Source: CAWGOF01 sp963824225 | GTDB lineage: Bacteria > Acidobacteriota > Polarisedimenticolia > Polarisedimenticolales > Polarisedimenticolaceae | Direction of reading: 5' to 3' | DNA: 64,000 nucleotides | Assembly: GCA_963824225.1 (NCBI GenBank) | Contig: CAWGOF010000003.1 | Span: 1,860,001-1,924,000 of the forward strand | Shown: in pieces, positions 14,286-22,820 of the stretch | How the letters are laid out: every line of letters begins with the position of its first letter | Numbering within the stretch: position 1 is the stretch's first letter | The notes under the pieces: generated by a model | The model's input: only the letters and a program-made list of their open reading frames with translations | Databases searched by the model: none | What the model was told of the DNA's origin: nothing | Position numbers and translations under genes: made by a program

Positions 14286-14989
14286 AGACCTATCCCGTGT
14301 TCCTCGTCGGCCTTGCCGAGCGCCGCACCGTCGTGCTGGGAGGGGGTGAGGAGGCCGAGCGCAAGGTGGCCGGGCTGCTCGCCTCGGGCGCGGCCGTGAC
14401 CGTCGTGGCCGCGGCGCTCACGCCGGGGCTCGCCGCGCTGGCGCACGCCCAACGCGTGGCGTGGGTGGAACGCGACTACCGGGAAGGCGACCTGGCCGGA
14501 GCGTTCCTCGTCGTCTCCACGGGAACGGATCGCGAGCGGCACGCGCAGGCGTGGTGCGAGGCCCGGGCGACCGGCGCGCTGATCAACGCCGTCGACGACG
14601 TCGAGCACTGCGACTTCATCGCCGGCTCGGTCGTGCGGCGGGGCGATCTCGTCCTGGCGATCTCGACCGGCGGCGCGGCACCCGCGCTCGCGGTGCGCCT
14701 GCGCGAGGGCCTCGAGCGCGCGCTCGGTCCGGAGTACGGCGAGCTCGTCGATCTGCTGGCGGAGCTACGCGCACGCCTGGTCGAGCGCGTTCCCGACTTC
14801 GCCGAGCGCCGCGCGCTGTGGTACGAACTGGTCGACTCGGCGCTCGCCGACCTTCGCGCCGGGCGCAGCGCGCGGGCAGGGCGGAACCTACAAGCGCGCA
14901 TCCGCGAGCACCGCGGCCACGGCGACGACCTGGCGGTGGACGCAGCGCTCAGCGGATCGGGACGCAGCGGCAGCAGTTGTGGCCCGTAG
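14282..14989 (+). CDS. Precorrin-2 dehydrogenase / siroheme ferrochelatase
   Basis: 235 residues from GTG 14282 (GTGA overlap with cysH). YPVFLVGLAERRTVVLGGGE is the NAD-binding start of the CysG N-terminal (Met8p-like) domain; NAVDDVEHCDFIAGSVVRRG and AISTGGAAPALAVRLRE are its other hallmarks. It oxidises precorrin-2 and probably inserts iron, completing siroheme synthesis with CobA. A C-terminal helical part (160-235) fits the dimerisation domain. The 3' end overlaps a divergent-facing small secreted peptide gene by 41 bp. Confidence 0.9.
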   Translation: MKTYPVFLVGLAERRTVVLGGGEEAERKVAGLLASGAAVTVVAAALTPGLAALAHAQRVAWVERDYREGDLAGAFLVVSTGTDRERHAQAWCEARATGALINAVDDVEHCDFIAGSVVRRGDLVLAISTGGAAPALAVRLREGLERALGPEYGELVDLLAELRARLVERVPDFAERRALWYELVDSALADLRAGRSARAGRNLQARIREHRGHGDDLAVDAALSGSGRSGSSCGP

Positions 14990-15134
14990 GCTTGAACTCG
15001 TAGCCTTCGGGACAGCCGGGACAGCGCACGATCGAGCAGTCGATGGCCGCCGTCGCGGGCGTGAGCGCCTGCACGATGCCGAACACCGCGACAGCCAACA
15101 CGAGTGCGGCGAACACCTTCTTCACGTGCTTCAT
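14949..15134 (-). CDS. Secreted six-cysteine peptide
   Basis: 61 residues; ATG 15134 has AGGAGG (15147-15142) 7 nt upstream. The signal MKHVKKVFAALVLAVAVFGI is followed by a cleavage site near TAA, then a short mature region: DCSIVRCPGCPEGYEFKPTG and NCCRC. Six cysteines in about 32 residues point to disulfides. It is convergent with the siroheme gene and overlaps its end, so the two transcripts are antisense at their tails. No family recognised; it belongs by design to the same class as the peptides at 195, 8595, 19208, 32174 and 40114. Confidence 0.75.
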   Translation of the reverse strand: MKHVKKVFAALVLAVAVFGIVQALTPATAAIDCSIVRCPGCPEGYEFKPTGHNCCRCVPIR

Positions 15135-15171
15135 AGGACGACCTCCTGGTTCGGATCTTGACCGCGCGATT

Positions 15172-16797
15172 CTAGCACGGTCCATTGTCGTTCGGCCGAT
15201 CGAGCCCCAGCGTCCCTTCTCCGCAGCTGTTCGTGCCGGACACGAGGTAGTAGAACAGACGATCGGCCGCTGGGACGGACGCATCGGAGGCCTGGGACTC
15301 CGTAAGCCGACCGACCAGACAGCTATGGCTATAAGCCCAGTCGCCTCCGGTCACGGAGCCCCTGTAGACGTTGTACCAAGCTATCGCCGAGCTCGGGGTC
15401 CACGTAAGAACCTGGGAGCCTGAGAAGACCAGATCGGTCGCCACCTCGGGCGGGAGAGTGCACGGCGGACAGGCGTCGCCGTGCCCGTCGCCGTCGCTAT
15501 CGGCCTGGCCCGGATTGAAAACCGAGGCACAGTTGTCGCACGGTTCTCCGATTCCGTCCCGATCCGAGTCCGTCTGGCTCGCGTTGTCGATCATCGGGCA
15601 GTTGTCGGCCGGCAACACGAGCCCGTCGCCGTCCCCGTCGGCGTCGAGATAGAGGGTGTAGAAGGCGTCCGCACCGGAGCATCCGCCGGTACAGTCGCCC
15701 TCGATGGCGAGCGAATACGAGCCGGCCGCAATAGGCGCGACGATCACCGGATCGGGCGATGACGAGTCCTGCGTGAGAATACCCGTCGAGTCGTGCAACG
15801 CGAGGCCTCCCTCGAGCAGCGACAGCAGTCCTTCTCGAGCATCGACATCCGCCCGGAGCGTCGCGGCATCGAACAGCAGGAAGCGGAAGTGATCCTGTTC
15901 GGAGGTCGGGCTGACCACGCCGCTGACGGCGCGCGGCAGGGCGATCGGCGAGGCCGTCGCGAACGAGCCGTTACTCGAGGCGGGACCGAGGTCGATCGAC
16001 ATCTGGTAATACGTGTTGGTCGTTCCGACGAAGCTGCGGAGCTCCTTCACACGAATCGTGTAGGCGCCGCTCGACACGGCGGCCACCTGCACGAATGGGT
16101 CTTGAGGATCGGCAGCCGTGTACGCGTCCTCGCCGACGACGTTCAGCAACGGGTCGTAGATAGTCACGACCGTCTTTGCCGGCGGCTGTGACGGATTGAA
16201 GACCGCCGAGTCAATGTCCACAGTCAGGATCTGGCCGGCCTGGACCGGGACGCGGTAGTGGTCGAGATCGCCGGGGGGATGAATCAGCGCATCAATCGTC
16301 GGAAGGATTGGGGGAGTGAGCGGTATCGCGGTCGCGGCGCTCTCGTCGGGACCCACCTCGAGCGAGAGCACATACGAGTAGCCGGGTCCGCCCTCCGTCG
16401 GGCTTTGGTCCTGGACGCGCACGAGGTACTTTCCGCCGATGACCGCCGTGTAGGCGACTGTGGGATCGTCGAAGTCTCCCTGCGATTCGTCCTGGGCCAG
16501 GACCGTGGTCCCGCCGGTATCGAGGAGCTCGATGCGAGCGCTGAGTTGCGAGCCGGGGTGTTGCTCGGCACGGAATCCCCGCGCGAGCAGGTCCGCCGTC
16601 ACCGTTTGTCCAGCCTCCAGAGCAATCGCGAAAACGTCCCGGTCGCCGGCTGAGCCGATGGTCCCACCGACGCTCGCCGGTGGGAGGAGCGGCTGGGCAG
16701 TCTGAGACTCGTCGTTCGGTTCGACCTCTCTCGACAGGGCGGAGAGCGCCGGGCGGCTTACGAGGAGCGCAAGAAGCAAGAGGCTCGCCCGGATCAT
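15172..16797 (-). CDS. Secreted PPC/thrombospondin type 3 repeat protein
   Basis: 541 residues if begun at ATG 16797, where a Sec signal starts directly (MIRASLLLLALLVSRPALS). An in-frame GTG at 16839 would add 14 residues. Three PPC-like beta-sandwich domains (EPNDESQTAQPL..., DHYRVPVQAGQ..., DHFRFLLFD...) occupy about residues 20-370. Ca-binding TSP3 repeats (DNCPMIDNASQTDSDRDGIG, DNCASVFNPGQADSDGDGHG) lie at about 390-445, followed by a fibronectin-like module (VLTWTPSSAIAWYNVYRG). An extracellular or surface protein. The 3' end faces the Cys-rich peptide gene. Confidence 0.75.
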   Translation of the reverse strand: MIRASLLLLALLVSRPALSALSREVEPNDESQTAQPLLPPASVGGTIGSAGDRDVFAIALEAGQTVTADLLARGFRAEQHPGSQLSARIELLDTGGTTVLAQDESQGDFDDPTVAYTAVIGGKYLVRVQDQSPTEGGPGYSYVLSLEVGPDESAATAIPLTPPILPTIDALIHPPGDLDHYRVPVQAGQILTVDIDSAVFNPSQPPAKTVVTIYDPLLNVVGEDAYTAADPQDPFVQVAAVSSGAYTIRVKELRSFVGTTNTYYQMSIDLGPASSNGSFATASPIALPRAVSGVVSPTSEQDHFRFLLFDAATLRADVDAREGLLSLLEGGLALHDSTGILTQDSSSPDPVIVAPIAAGSYSLAIEGDCTGGCSGADAFYTLYLDADGDGDGLVLPADNCPMIDNASQTDSDRDGIGEPCDNCASVFNPGQADSDGDGHGDACPPCTLPPEVATDLVFSGSQVLTWTPSSAIAWYNVYRGSVTGGDWAYSHSCLVGRLTESQASDASVPAADRLFYYLVSGTNSCGEGTLGLDRPNDNGPC

Positions 16798-16851
16798 GCT
16801 CGAGCGGGCGACCCGTTGCCTAGGGGCTCGGCGCTCCACGCCGTTACTGCT

Positions 16852-18888
16852 CTAGCGGTTCCCGCGGTTGTTGACGGTGACGAGCATACAAGTCTCGAAG
16901 TCAGCGCCGTCCGCTGTCCCCGCAATGCAGAGCGGCACGACCGAGCCGTCCGGTACGTCCGACAAGAGGGCAACGATCTCCTGGCGGTCTCCGTCCAGAG
17001 TCGAGCAGTCGCCGTCGCTTGCCTGATCGAATCGCAGGGTCACACGGTTCTGGCTGATCGTGCGCGAAGCGGGGTCGTCGGCGATCCCGCGCTCGAAGAG
17101 GAAGCTGCCGTCCGGACCCGGGCAAGCGATCGAAAGAGGATCGAGAAGCATGATGCTTCCCGCCCGCGAGACATACGTCCTCTCGAGCAGCTCGCCCGGA
17201 ATCGGAACGACCGCGTCGGGGTCGCACACGTTTTCGAGGGTCAGGTGAACCGTGAATGAGGTGCCCTGGGAGCTGACGTTCAGCGTGGACGGGTTCGAAG
17301 AGCCGATCGCCTGGATAGCGACGCCCTCGTCCACGAGCGCGTCGCAGTCGTCGTCCACGCCGTTGCAGAGCTCTGCGGCACCGGGATGAACGGATGTGTT
17401 CGAGTCGTCGCAGTCCGTGGAAACGCCGCCGGGGCACGATGAGCTGCCGGGCGATCCATAACCGTCCAGGTCTTGATCGAAACATTCGGTCGGGCGTCCA
17501 TGGTACGCCACGGCACCATCGATCCCAGGCGCGCCGGCGAGCACGTCCCCGGCTCCGTCGCCGTTCACGTCTCCAGCTCCCCCCGCGGTCCAGCCGAGCC
17601 TCGCGAACGACACGCCTCCCTCGGCGAACCAAGCAGGCGTGTCTTCGAGACCCGAGGCCGAGCCTCGGAAAATCAGCACGCGTCCTTCCTGCGATTGGCC
17701 CGCGTTGTACAGGGCGGCGCCCACCACGACGTCGCCGAATCCGTCCAAGTCGAAGTCCCCGACGCTGCCACCCCACCTGAGGAATGTGAACGCCTGCTCG
17801 CCCTCGACCTTCCAGTCGGCGTTCTGGGGTGTCCCATCGATCCCCTGGAGGATCTTGCCCGAAGGGCCCCCCAGCCAAACGAACGCCGCGCCCTCCGCCG
17901 ATTCGGGGTTGCTGAAGCTGTCCGCCAGGATGAGCACGTCTCCGTATCCGTCGGAGTTCACGTCACCCGCGCTTCCCGTGATGAACCCAAACGAAGCGGC
18001 GCTCTGGTTCGCTTCGGCTGTCCAGACCGGCGCCACGCTCGGTCCCGAGGGAGAGCCGAGATGCAGAAATGCCTTGCCCTCGTTCGGCTCGCCCGAGTCG
18101 TACTGCCTCGAGCCCAGCAAGATGTCGTCGAAACCGTCCGCGTTCACGTCACCGGCACCGAATGCAATGAGAACGGCGTTGTTCTGGTTCGTCTCCTGGC
18201 TCCAGGAGGGGACCGTGCCAAGTCCAGCCGACGAGCCGAGGTAGAGGAAAGCGCGTCCCTCATCCGTCTCGGTGTTGTCGAAGAAATGCGCCGTGACGAG
18301 CACGTCGTCGTACCCGTCACCGTTCACATCGCCGGCCGAGGAGACGAAACCGAAGGCCGCCCCCGCTTGGTTCCCCTCTTGCATCCAATCCGGAGTCGCG
18401 GAAGGTCCCAGAGTGGATCCCTGGAAGAGATAGGCTCGGCCTTCGTCAAGCTCGCCGTTGTCGTAGTAGGGAGCGCCCACCAGGATGTCGTCGTAGCCGT
18501 CGCCGTTCACGTCGCCAGCGCCACTCACCGTTTCACCGCATCGGGCGCCCGCCTGGTTGCAGGCGAAGCTCCATGCCGGGGACAGGGAGAGGCCCGAGGG
18601 GGAGCCGAGGAAGAGGAAGGCGCGGCCTTCACCGTCGTGAAAGAGCGCCCCCACGATCACGTCGTCGAAACCATCACCGTTGACGTCTCCGGCGCCCGAC
18701 GTCCAGTAGCCGGCATCCGATCCCGCCTGATCCTGGAATGTCCAGGCCGGCGCGAGCGGAGCGCTGGCCGTAACGGGTTCCGATGGCGCTCGTGCGTCGA
18801 TACTCAGCGGCAGCAGTAGAAGGAACAGCGCGAGACGCGGAAGGAAGGACTCCGGGCCGTTCCTCGATTGCATGATCCTGGATTGCAT
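16852..18888 (-). CDS. Secreted FG-GAP beta-propeller with MopE-like motif
   Basis: 678 residues from ATG 18888, preceded by AGGAGG. After a signal (PRLALFLLLLPLSIDARA) come about seven FG-GAP repeats, each with a GDVNGDGFDDVIVGA-type Ca-binding loop, forming an integrin-alpha-like propeller (residues about 50-460). A Cys-rich segment ends in a MopE-type motif (ELCNGVDDDCDALVDEG, about 505), typical of myxobacterial and acidobacterial secreted proteins. The last 150 residues are a beta domain with four cysteines. It is in tandem with the PPC/TSP3 gene, 54 bp apart, and the two are probably co-expressed. Confidence 0.8.
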   Translation of the reverse strand: MQSRIMQSRNGPESFLPRLALFLLLLPLSIDARAPSEPVTASAPLAPAWTFQDQAGSDAGYWTSGAGDVNGDGFDDVIVGALFHDGEGRAFLFLGSPSGLSLSPAWSFACNQAGARCGETVSGAGDVNGDGYDDILVGAPYYDNGELDEGRAYLFQGSTLGPSATPDWMQEGNQAGAAFGFVSSAGDVNGDGYDDVLVTAHFFDNTETDEGRAFLYLGSSAGLGTVPSWSQETNQNNAVLIAFGAGDVNADGFDDILLGSRQYDSGEPNEGKAFLHLGSPSGPSVAPVWTAEANQSAASFGFITGSAGDVNSDGYGDVLILADSFSNPESAEGAAFVWLGGPSGKILQGIDGTPQNADWKVEGEQAFTFLRWGGSVGDFDLDGFGDVVVGAALYNAGQSQEGRVLIFRGSASGLEDTPAWFAEGGVSFARLGWTAGGAGDVNGDGAGDVLAGAPGIDGAVAYHGRPTECFDQDLDGYGSPGSSSCPGGVSTDCDDSNTSVHPGAAELCNGVDDDCDALVDEGVAIQAIGSSNPSTLNVSSQGTSFTVHLTLENVCDPDAVVPIPGELLERTYVSRAGSIMLLDPLSIACPGPDGSFLFERGIADDPASRTISQNRVTLRFDQASDGDCSTLDGDRQEIVALLSDVPDGSVVPLCIAGTADGADFETCMLVTVNNRGNR

Positions 18889-18904
18889 GGTTTTCCTCCT
18901 CCTG

Positions 18905-19121
18905 GACCGCGGACGGACCGAAAGACAGCTTGGTCGGACATGAGGGCGACGAGGTTGCGACCGCAACACAGGCATCCTTCTCAGCTCCGGCGGAGCGCAC
19001 GTTGCTGCGTATATACGCCGATCTCGGCTGCACGGGCAGGACCTTGAGCGCGACGTTGCTGTGGTGTTTCCGCACCCATGCCGCCCTGACCGACCAGGCG
19101 CTCGGTGCGGTAGTGCCCGAG
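18905..19121 (-). pseudogene. Serine/threonine kinase N-terminal relic
   Basis: On the minus strand one frame reads LGHYRTERLVGQGGMG (19121-19074), the start and glycine loop of PknB-type kinases. A second frame then continues with ALKVLPVQP, the VAIK-lysine strand. The frameshift and absence of the rest of the kinase mark a decayed fragment. No gene is otherwise evident between 18889 and 19207. Confidence 0.4.
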
Positions 19122-19207
19122 AACGAGTGCTTCATCATACGAGGCATCAACGAGCGCTTGACCGGCGGGCGAAGTTCCGGTAGGTAGGGAACACCAAGGA
19201 GGTACCG

Positions 19208-19387
19208 ATGAACGTACGTGCACGGATCAAGGGACTCGTTCTGTTGTTGGCCGTCGTGGCCCCCGTGGCCGGTACCATCGTGGTGCTGGCGACACCGCCG
19301 GCGGAAGCCGCGCGCTGCTGCTGGGTGATGGTCTGCTCCAACTACGGTTGCTGGGAGGAATGCCGACCCTGCCCGAAGTTCCCATAG
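19208..19387 (+). CDS. Secreted six-cysteine peptide (short)
   Basis: 59 residues, with AAGGAGG (19196-19202) 5 nt before ATG 19208. A hydrophobic signal (GLVLLLAVVAPVAGTIVVLA) ends at PPAEA, then ARCCWVMVCSNYGCWEECRP and a short tail with a sixth cysteine. The strong RBS, signal and clean stop argue for a real gene despite its size. Function unknown; it may bind metal or form disulfides. Confidence 0.75.
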   Translation: MNVRARIKGLVLLLAVVAPVAGTIVVLATPPAEAARCCWVMVCSNYGCWEECRPCPKFP

Positions 19388-19460
19388 AACCGAGCGGAGG
19401 TCGGCACCCCGCGTCTGCGAGCCTGGTCTCGCCATGGACCTCGCGCGGTGTGAGTCGCGC

Positions 19461-20261
19461 ATGACCAGGGACCCGTACGTCCAATTCAAAGCCGCTCAAC
19501 GCGAGGCTTGGTCTACGTTTGGCCCGCTCGAAGCCGTCACCACGCAGCCCGCGGCCGAGCTCGTAGCGTTCGCTGGCGTCGGTGCAGACAGCAAGGTGCT
19601 CGACGTCGCCACCGGGACGGGCGTGGTGGCGATCAGTGCAGCGCGCAAGGGCGCGCAAGTCAGCGGCCTCGACCTCACACCGGAGCTCTTGGAACGCGCA
19701 CGCAGCCACGCCGCACTGCTCGAGCTGCCGATCGACTTCCGCGAGGGCGACGCCGAGGCCCTGCCCTACGCGGACGCCAGCTTCGACTTCGTGCTCAGCC
19801 AGTTCGGCCACATGTTCGCGCCGCGCCCCGAGGTGGTGGTGCGCGAGATGCTCCGCGTGCTCAAGCCGGGGGGCTGCATCGCGTTCTCCACCTGGCCGCC
19901 CGAGCACTCCGTCGGCCGCATGTTCGCGCTCACCGCGACGTATCTGCCGCCGCCCGAGGGCGTCGCACCTCCGCCTGCATGGGGCTCACCGGACGTCGTG
20001 CGCCAACGCCTGGGCACGGCCGTAACCGACCTGCTGTTCGAGCGCGGCGTGATGTTGTTCCCCACGCTGAGCCCGAAGCACCATCTGGCGCACATGGAGC
20101 AGAACGTCGGGCCGGTGATGAAGCTGGTCGCCATGCTCAAGGACACCGACCCCGCGCGGCTCGCCATCTTCCGGCGCGAGGTGGAGGCGCTGTCGAGCCT
20201 GTACTTCCGCGACAACGCCCTGCGCCAGCACTTCCTGATGACGCGCGCAACCAAGGTTTGA
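19461..20261 (+). CDS. UbiE-like class I SAM methyltransferase
   Basis: 266 residues from ATG 19461, where family-typical MTRDPYVQFKAAQREAW begins; an upstream ATG 19434 adds nine residues. VLDVATGTGVVAISAARKGA (about 48-67) is motif I, GLDLTPELLERAR follows, and EGDAEALPYADASFDFVLSQ and VLKPGGCIAFSTW are motifs II-III. The C-terminal half is helical, as in small-molecule methyltransferases. No pathway neighbours; substrate unknown. Confidence 0.8.
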   Translation: MTRDPYVQFKAAQREAWSTFGPLEAVTTQPAAELVAFAGVGADSKVLDVATGTGVVAISAARKGAQVSGLDLTPELLERARSHAALLELPIDFREGDAEALPYADASFDFVLSQFGHMFAPRPEVVVREMLRVLKPGGCIAFSTWPPEHSVGRMFALTATYLPPPEGVAPPPAWGSPDVVRQRLGTAVTDLLFERGVMLFPTLSPKHHLAHMEQNVGPVMKLVAMLKDTDPARLAIFRREVEALSSLYFRDNALRQHFLMTRATKV

Positions 20262-20273
20262 AGCGCAGTGCCG

Positions 20274-21503
20274 CTAGGGCTCGACCCGGGCGACCAGGAC
20301 CGCGGCGGCGAGATCTCCCGTCACATTGAGAGCGGTCGAGAAGGTGTCCGGGATGACGTCGAGCGCGATCAGGATGCCGATCCCTTCGACGGGCAATCCG
20401 ATCGCGGAGAACAGCGGGGCCAGCATGATGAACCCGCCCCGCGGTACGCCGGGAGCCGCCGCCGCGAGGAACACGGCGGCGAACGCGATGATGAATAGCT
20501 GCGTTGGGCCGAGCGGGATCCCGTAGAACCAGCCGACGAACATCGCACCCGTCGTCCAGGTCACGGGGGCCGCGTACTTGAAGATCGATACGGCGAGCGG
20601 AAGCACGAAACCCGAGATGGGCTTCGACAGGCCGAGCCCGCGCTCCGCGCTCTCCACGAGCACGGGCAGGGAGGCCACCGAGGAGCTCGATGTCAAGGCG
20701 ATGAGCTGCGCGGGGAGCGCCGCGCGTGCGAACCGTCGCATCGGCACACGTCCGATCAGGGCGACGACGGGGTAGGTGAGCAGAATCGCGCCGAGGCTGA
20801 GCAGCGAGTACGCGAGAATGTAGAACGCGATCGCGCCCGCGATGCCCGAGCCGGCATGGGCGGCGAGCGGCAGGATCAAGGCGAAGACGCCGACCGGCGC
20901 GGCGAAGATCACCCAGCGCACGACGGTCAGCATCACGTCCCTCACGCCTTGGAAGAACCCGACGACTGTCGTACGGCTCGCCGGCGCGCTCCGCGCTGCC
21001 GCGATCGCGAACAGCAGCGTGAACAGGATCAACGGAAGTATCGCCCCGTCGGCTGCAGCGCGGACCGGATTCGATGGCACGAGCGAGACCAGCCACCCGC
21101 TGAAGGATTGCGCTGGATCGCTGGCCACGAGCCTCGCGGCCTCATCCGCTCCCGCGGGGAGAGGCGGCGCGTCCGGGCCGCGCTCGGGCATGAACCCGAA
21201 CACCATCGCCGTCAGCGGCACCGCCACGATGGCGAGCGACGCGAGCATCGCGACGAACACGACGAGCGTCCGCGCGCCGAGCCGGCCGATCGCCTTCACG
21301 TCCGCCACGGACGCCACGCCCGTGACGATCAGCGCCACGACGAGCGGAATCACGGTCATGCGGATCGCGTTGACCCACAGCGCCCCGACCGGTGCCACGG
21401 CGTCGGCCGCGCGCAGGAGCATCGAGCTGCCGCTCAACGCGATCGCGATTCCACCGGCAACCGCGGCGACGAGCGCGACGAGGACGCGCGAGCTTTCCTT
21501 CAT
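20274..21503 (-). CDS. Dicarboxylate/amino-acid:cation symporter (DAACS)
   Basis: 409 residues from ATG 21503. Multiple membrane segments, the serine-rich hairpin motif ALTSSSSVASLPVL (about 275) and the C-terminal substrate/Na site IALDVIPDTFSTALNVTGDL (about 380) identify the GltP/DctA family. It imports C4-dicarboxylates or acidic amino acids with Na+ or H+. The gene starts 11 bp downstream of the SDR gene, so the two form an operon; one may feed substrate to the other. Confidence 0.88.
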   Translation of the reverse strand: MKESSRVLVALVAAVAGGIAIALSGSSMLLRAADAVAPVGALWVNAIRMTVIPLVVALIVTGVASVADVKAIGRLGARTLVVFVAMLASLAIVAVPLTAMVFGFMPERGPDAPPLPAGADEAARLVASDPAQSFSGWLVSLVPSNPVRAAADGAILPLILFTLLFAIAAARSAPASRTTVVGFFQGVRDVMLTVVRWVIFAAPVGVFALILPLAAHAGSGIAGAIAFYILAYSLLSLGAILLTYPVVALIGRVPMRRFARAALPAQLIALTSSSSVASLPVLVESAERGLGLSKPISGFVLPLAVSIFKYAAPVTWTTGAMFVGWFYGIPLGPTQLFIIAFAAVFLAAAAPGVPRGGFIMLAPLFSAIGLPVEGIGILIALDVIPDTFSTALNVTGDLAAAVLVARVEP

Positions 21504-21514
21504 CTCCGCACGGC

Positions 21515-22255
21515 CTACATCATGAGGTCGCCGCCGTTGATGTCGAACGACGCGCCGGTGATGAATCCGGCCGCCTCCGAGGCGACGAAGCAGATCAGGT
21601 CCGAGACTTCGAGCGGCATGCCGAGCCGCGGGACCGGATAGGACGCCGCGAGGCGCTGGAGCAGCTCGGGGGGCGCATGCTCCCGCGTGAGCTCGGTGTC
21701 GATCATCCCCGGACAGATCGCGTTCACGGTGATGCCGAACTTCCCCAGCTCTTTCGCGGCGGCTCGCGTGAGGCCGAGCAGGCCGGCCTTCGATGCCGTG
21801 TAGTGCGCACCGCCGAGGGTGCTCACGGTCCGGCCGGCGGACGACGAGACATTGATGATGCGACCGTAGTTCTGCGCTTTCATCGTGGGCAGCCCGGCCT
21901 TCATGAGCAGGAACGGCGCCGTCATGTTGGTCTCGAGCGCGAGACGCCACTCTTCGGCGTCGAGCTGCTCGAACCGCGTCGATCGGGCGAGCGCGGCGTT
22001 GTTCACGAGAATGTCGAGGCGGCCGAACCGCTCGACCGTCGCGCGCACGATCTCCGTCGGTACCTGTGGATCGTTGATGTCGCCCGGCACGGCGAGCGCC
22101 CGCTCGCCCAGCGCGCTCGCGACCTCGTTCGCGCGGGTCGTGTCCCGGACGTTGACGGCGACCGAAGCTCCCAGCTCGTGCAGGCGCTCGGCGGCCGAGC
22201 GGCCCAGGCCGCGCCACGCCCCGGTGATGATGGCGACGCGTCCAGTGAAGTCCAT
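21515..22255 (-). CDS. Short-chain dehydrogenase/reductase (FabG-like)
   Basis: 246 residues. IITGAWRGLGRSAAE is the TGxxxGxG cofactor loop, ILVNNAA the NNAG motif, and Ser in VSSSAG with YTASK the catalytic Ser-Tyr-Lys. ICPGMIDTELT and ITGASFDINGG complete the classical SDR pattern. NAD(P)-dependent 3-oxo/alcohol oxidoreductase; the residue after beta-2 does not settle the cofactor. First gene of an operon with the symporter, and its start overlaps the start region of the divergent lipoprotein gene. Confidence 0.88.
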   Translation of the reverse strand: MDFTGRVAIITGAWRGLGRSAAERLHELGASVAVNVRDTTRANEVASALGERALAVPGDINDPQVPTEIVRATVERFGRLDILVNNAALARSTRFEQLDAEEWRLALETNMTAPFLLMKAGLPTMKAQNYGRIINVSSSAGRTVSTLGGAHYTASKAGLLGLTRAAAKELGKFGITVNAICPGMIDTELTREHAPPELLQRLAASYPVPRLGMPLEVSDLICFVASEAAGFITGASFDINGGDLMM

Positions 22256-22274
22256 GCGCCATTATAGGAAGGCC

Positions 22275-22739
22275 GTGATCGGTAAGCGATCGACAGGTCT
22301 CGTGCTCGTTCTCCTGATGACCGGCTGTGCCCCGTCGGCCGAGGAGCTCGTGCGCGACGTGCTGCGCGAGGCCGAGCTTGCGGTCGAGGAGGGGCGCGCC
22401 GAAGACCTGAGTCGCCTCGTGTCGGCCGGATACCACGATGCCGACAGCCGGACCGGCGACGAGCTCGTCCGGCTCGCCACCGACTACGTCGCACGCCGGC
22501 GTCCGGTCTACCTACTCGTCAACGAGCGACGACTCGGCCGAACCGAGGCCGGAATCGAGGCCGAGCTGCTCGTCGCCGCGGCGTCGGTGCCGCTCGAGAG
22601 CTTGCTCGATGCTTCGCGCGCGAGCGCCGACGTCGGAATCGTGAAGCTCCGTTTCGCCGAGGACTCGCCGGGCGCTTGGCGCATCGTGTGGGCCGACTGG
22701 CGCCCGGCTTCGGCCGCCGACCTGTTCCGGCGCGAGTGA
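22275..22739 (+). CDS. Small lipoprotein, nuclear-transport-factor-like
   Basis: 154 residues from GTG 22275 (AGGAAGG just upstream). LVLLMTGC is a lipobox, so Cys19 would be lipidated. The rest, EELVRDVLREAELAVEEGRA, SAGYHDADSRTGDELVRLAT, suggests an NTF2/SnoaL-like cone fold, as in many small lipoproteins that follow this pattern. An ATG at 22254 in frame would overlap the divergent SDR start and is less likely. Confidence 0.6.
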   Translation: MIGKRSTGLVLVLLMTGCAPSAEELVRDVLREAELAVEEGRAEDLSRLVSAGYHDADSRTGDELVRLATDYVARRRPVYLLVNERRLGRTEAGIEAELLVAAASVPLESLLDASRASADVGIVKLRFAEDSPGAWRIVWADWRPASAADLFRRE

Positions 22740-22820
22740 CACCGGCGTGTCGGGTTTTGCCTGACATTTCCGTTCTACCAAGCAAGGGGGGTTCGTACCG
22801 CCCCGGCGAGGAGATCGGCA

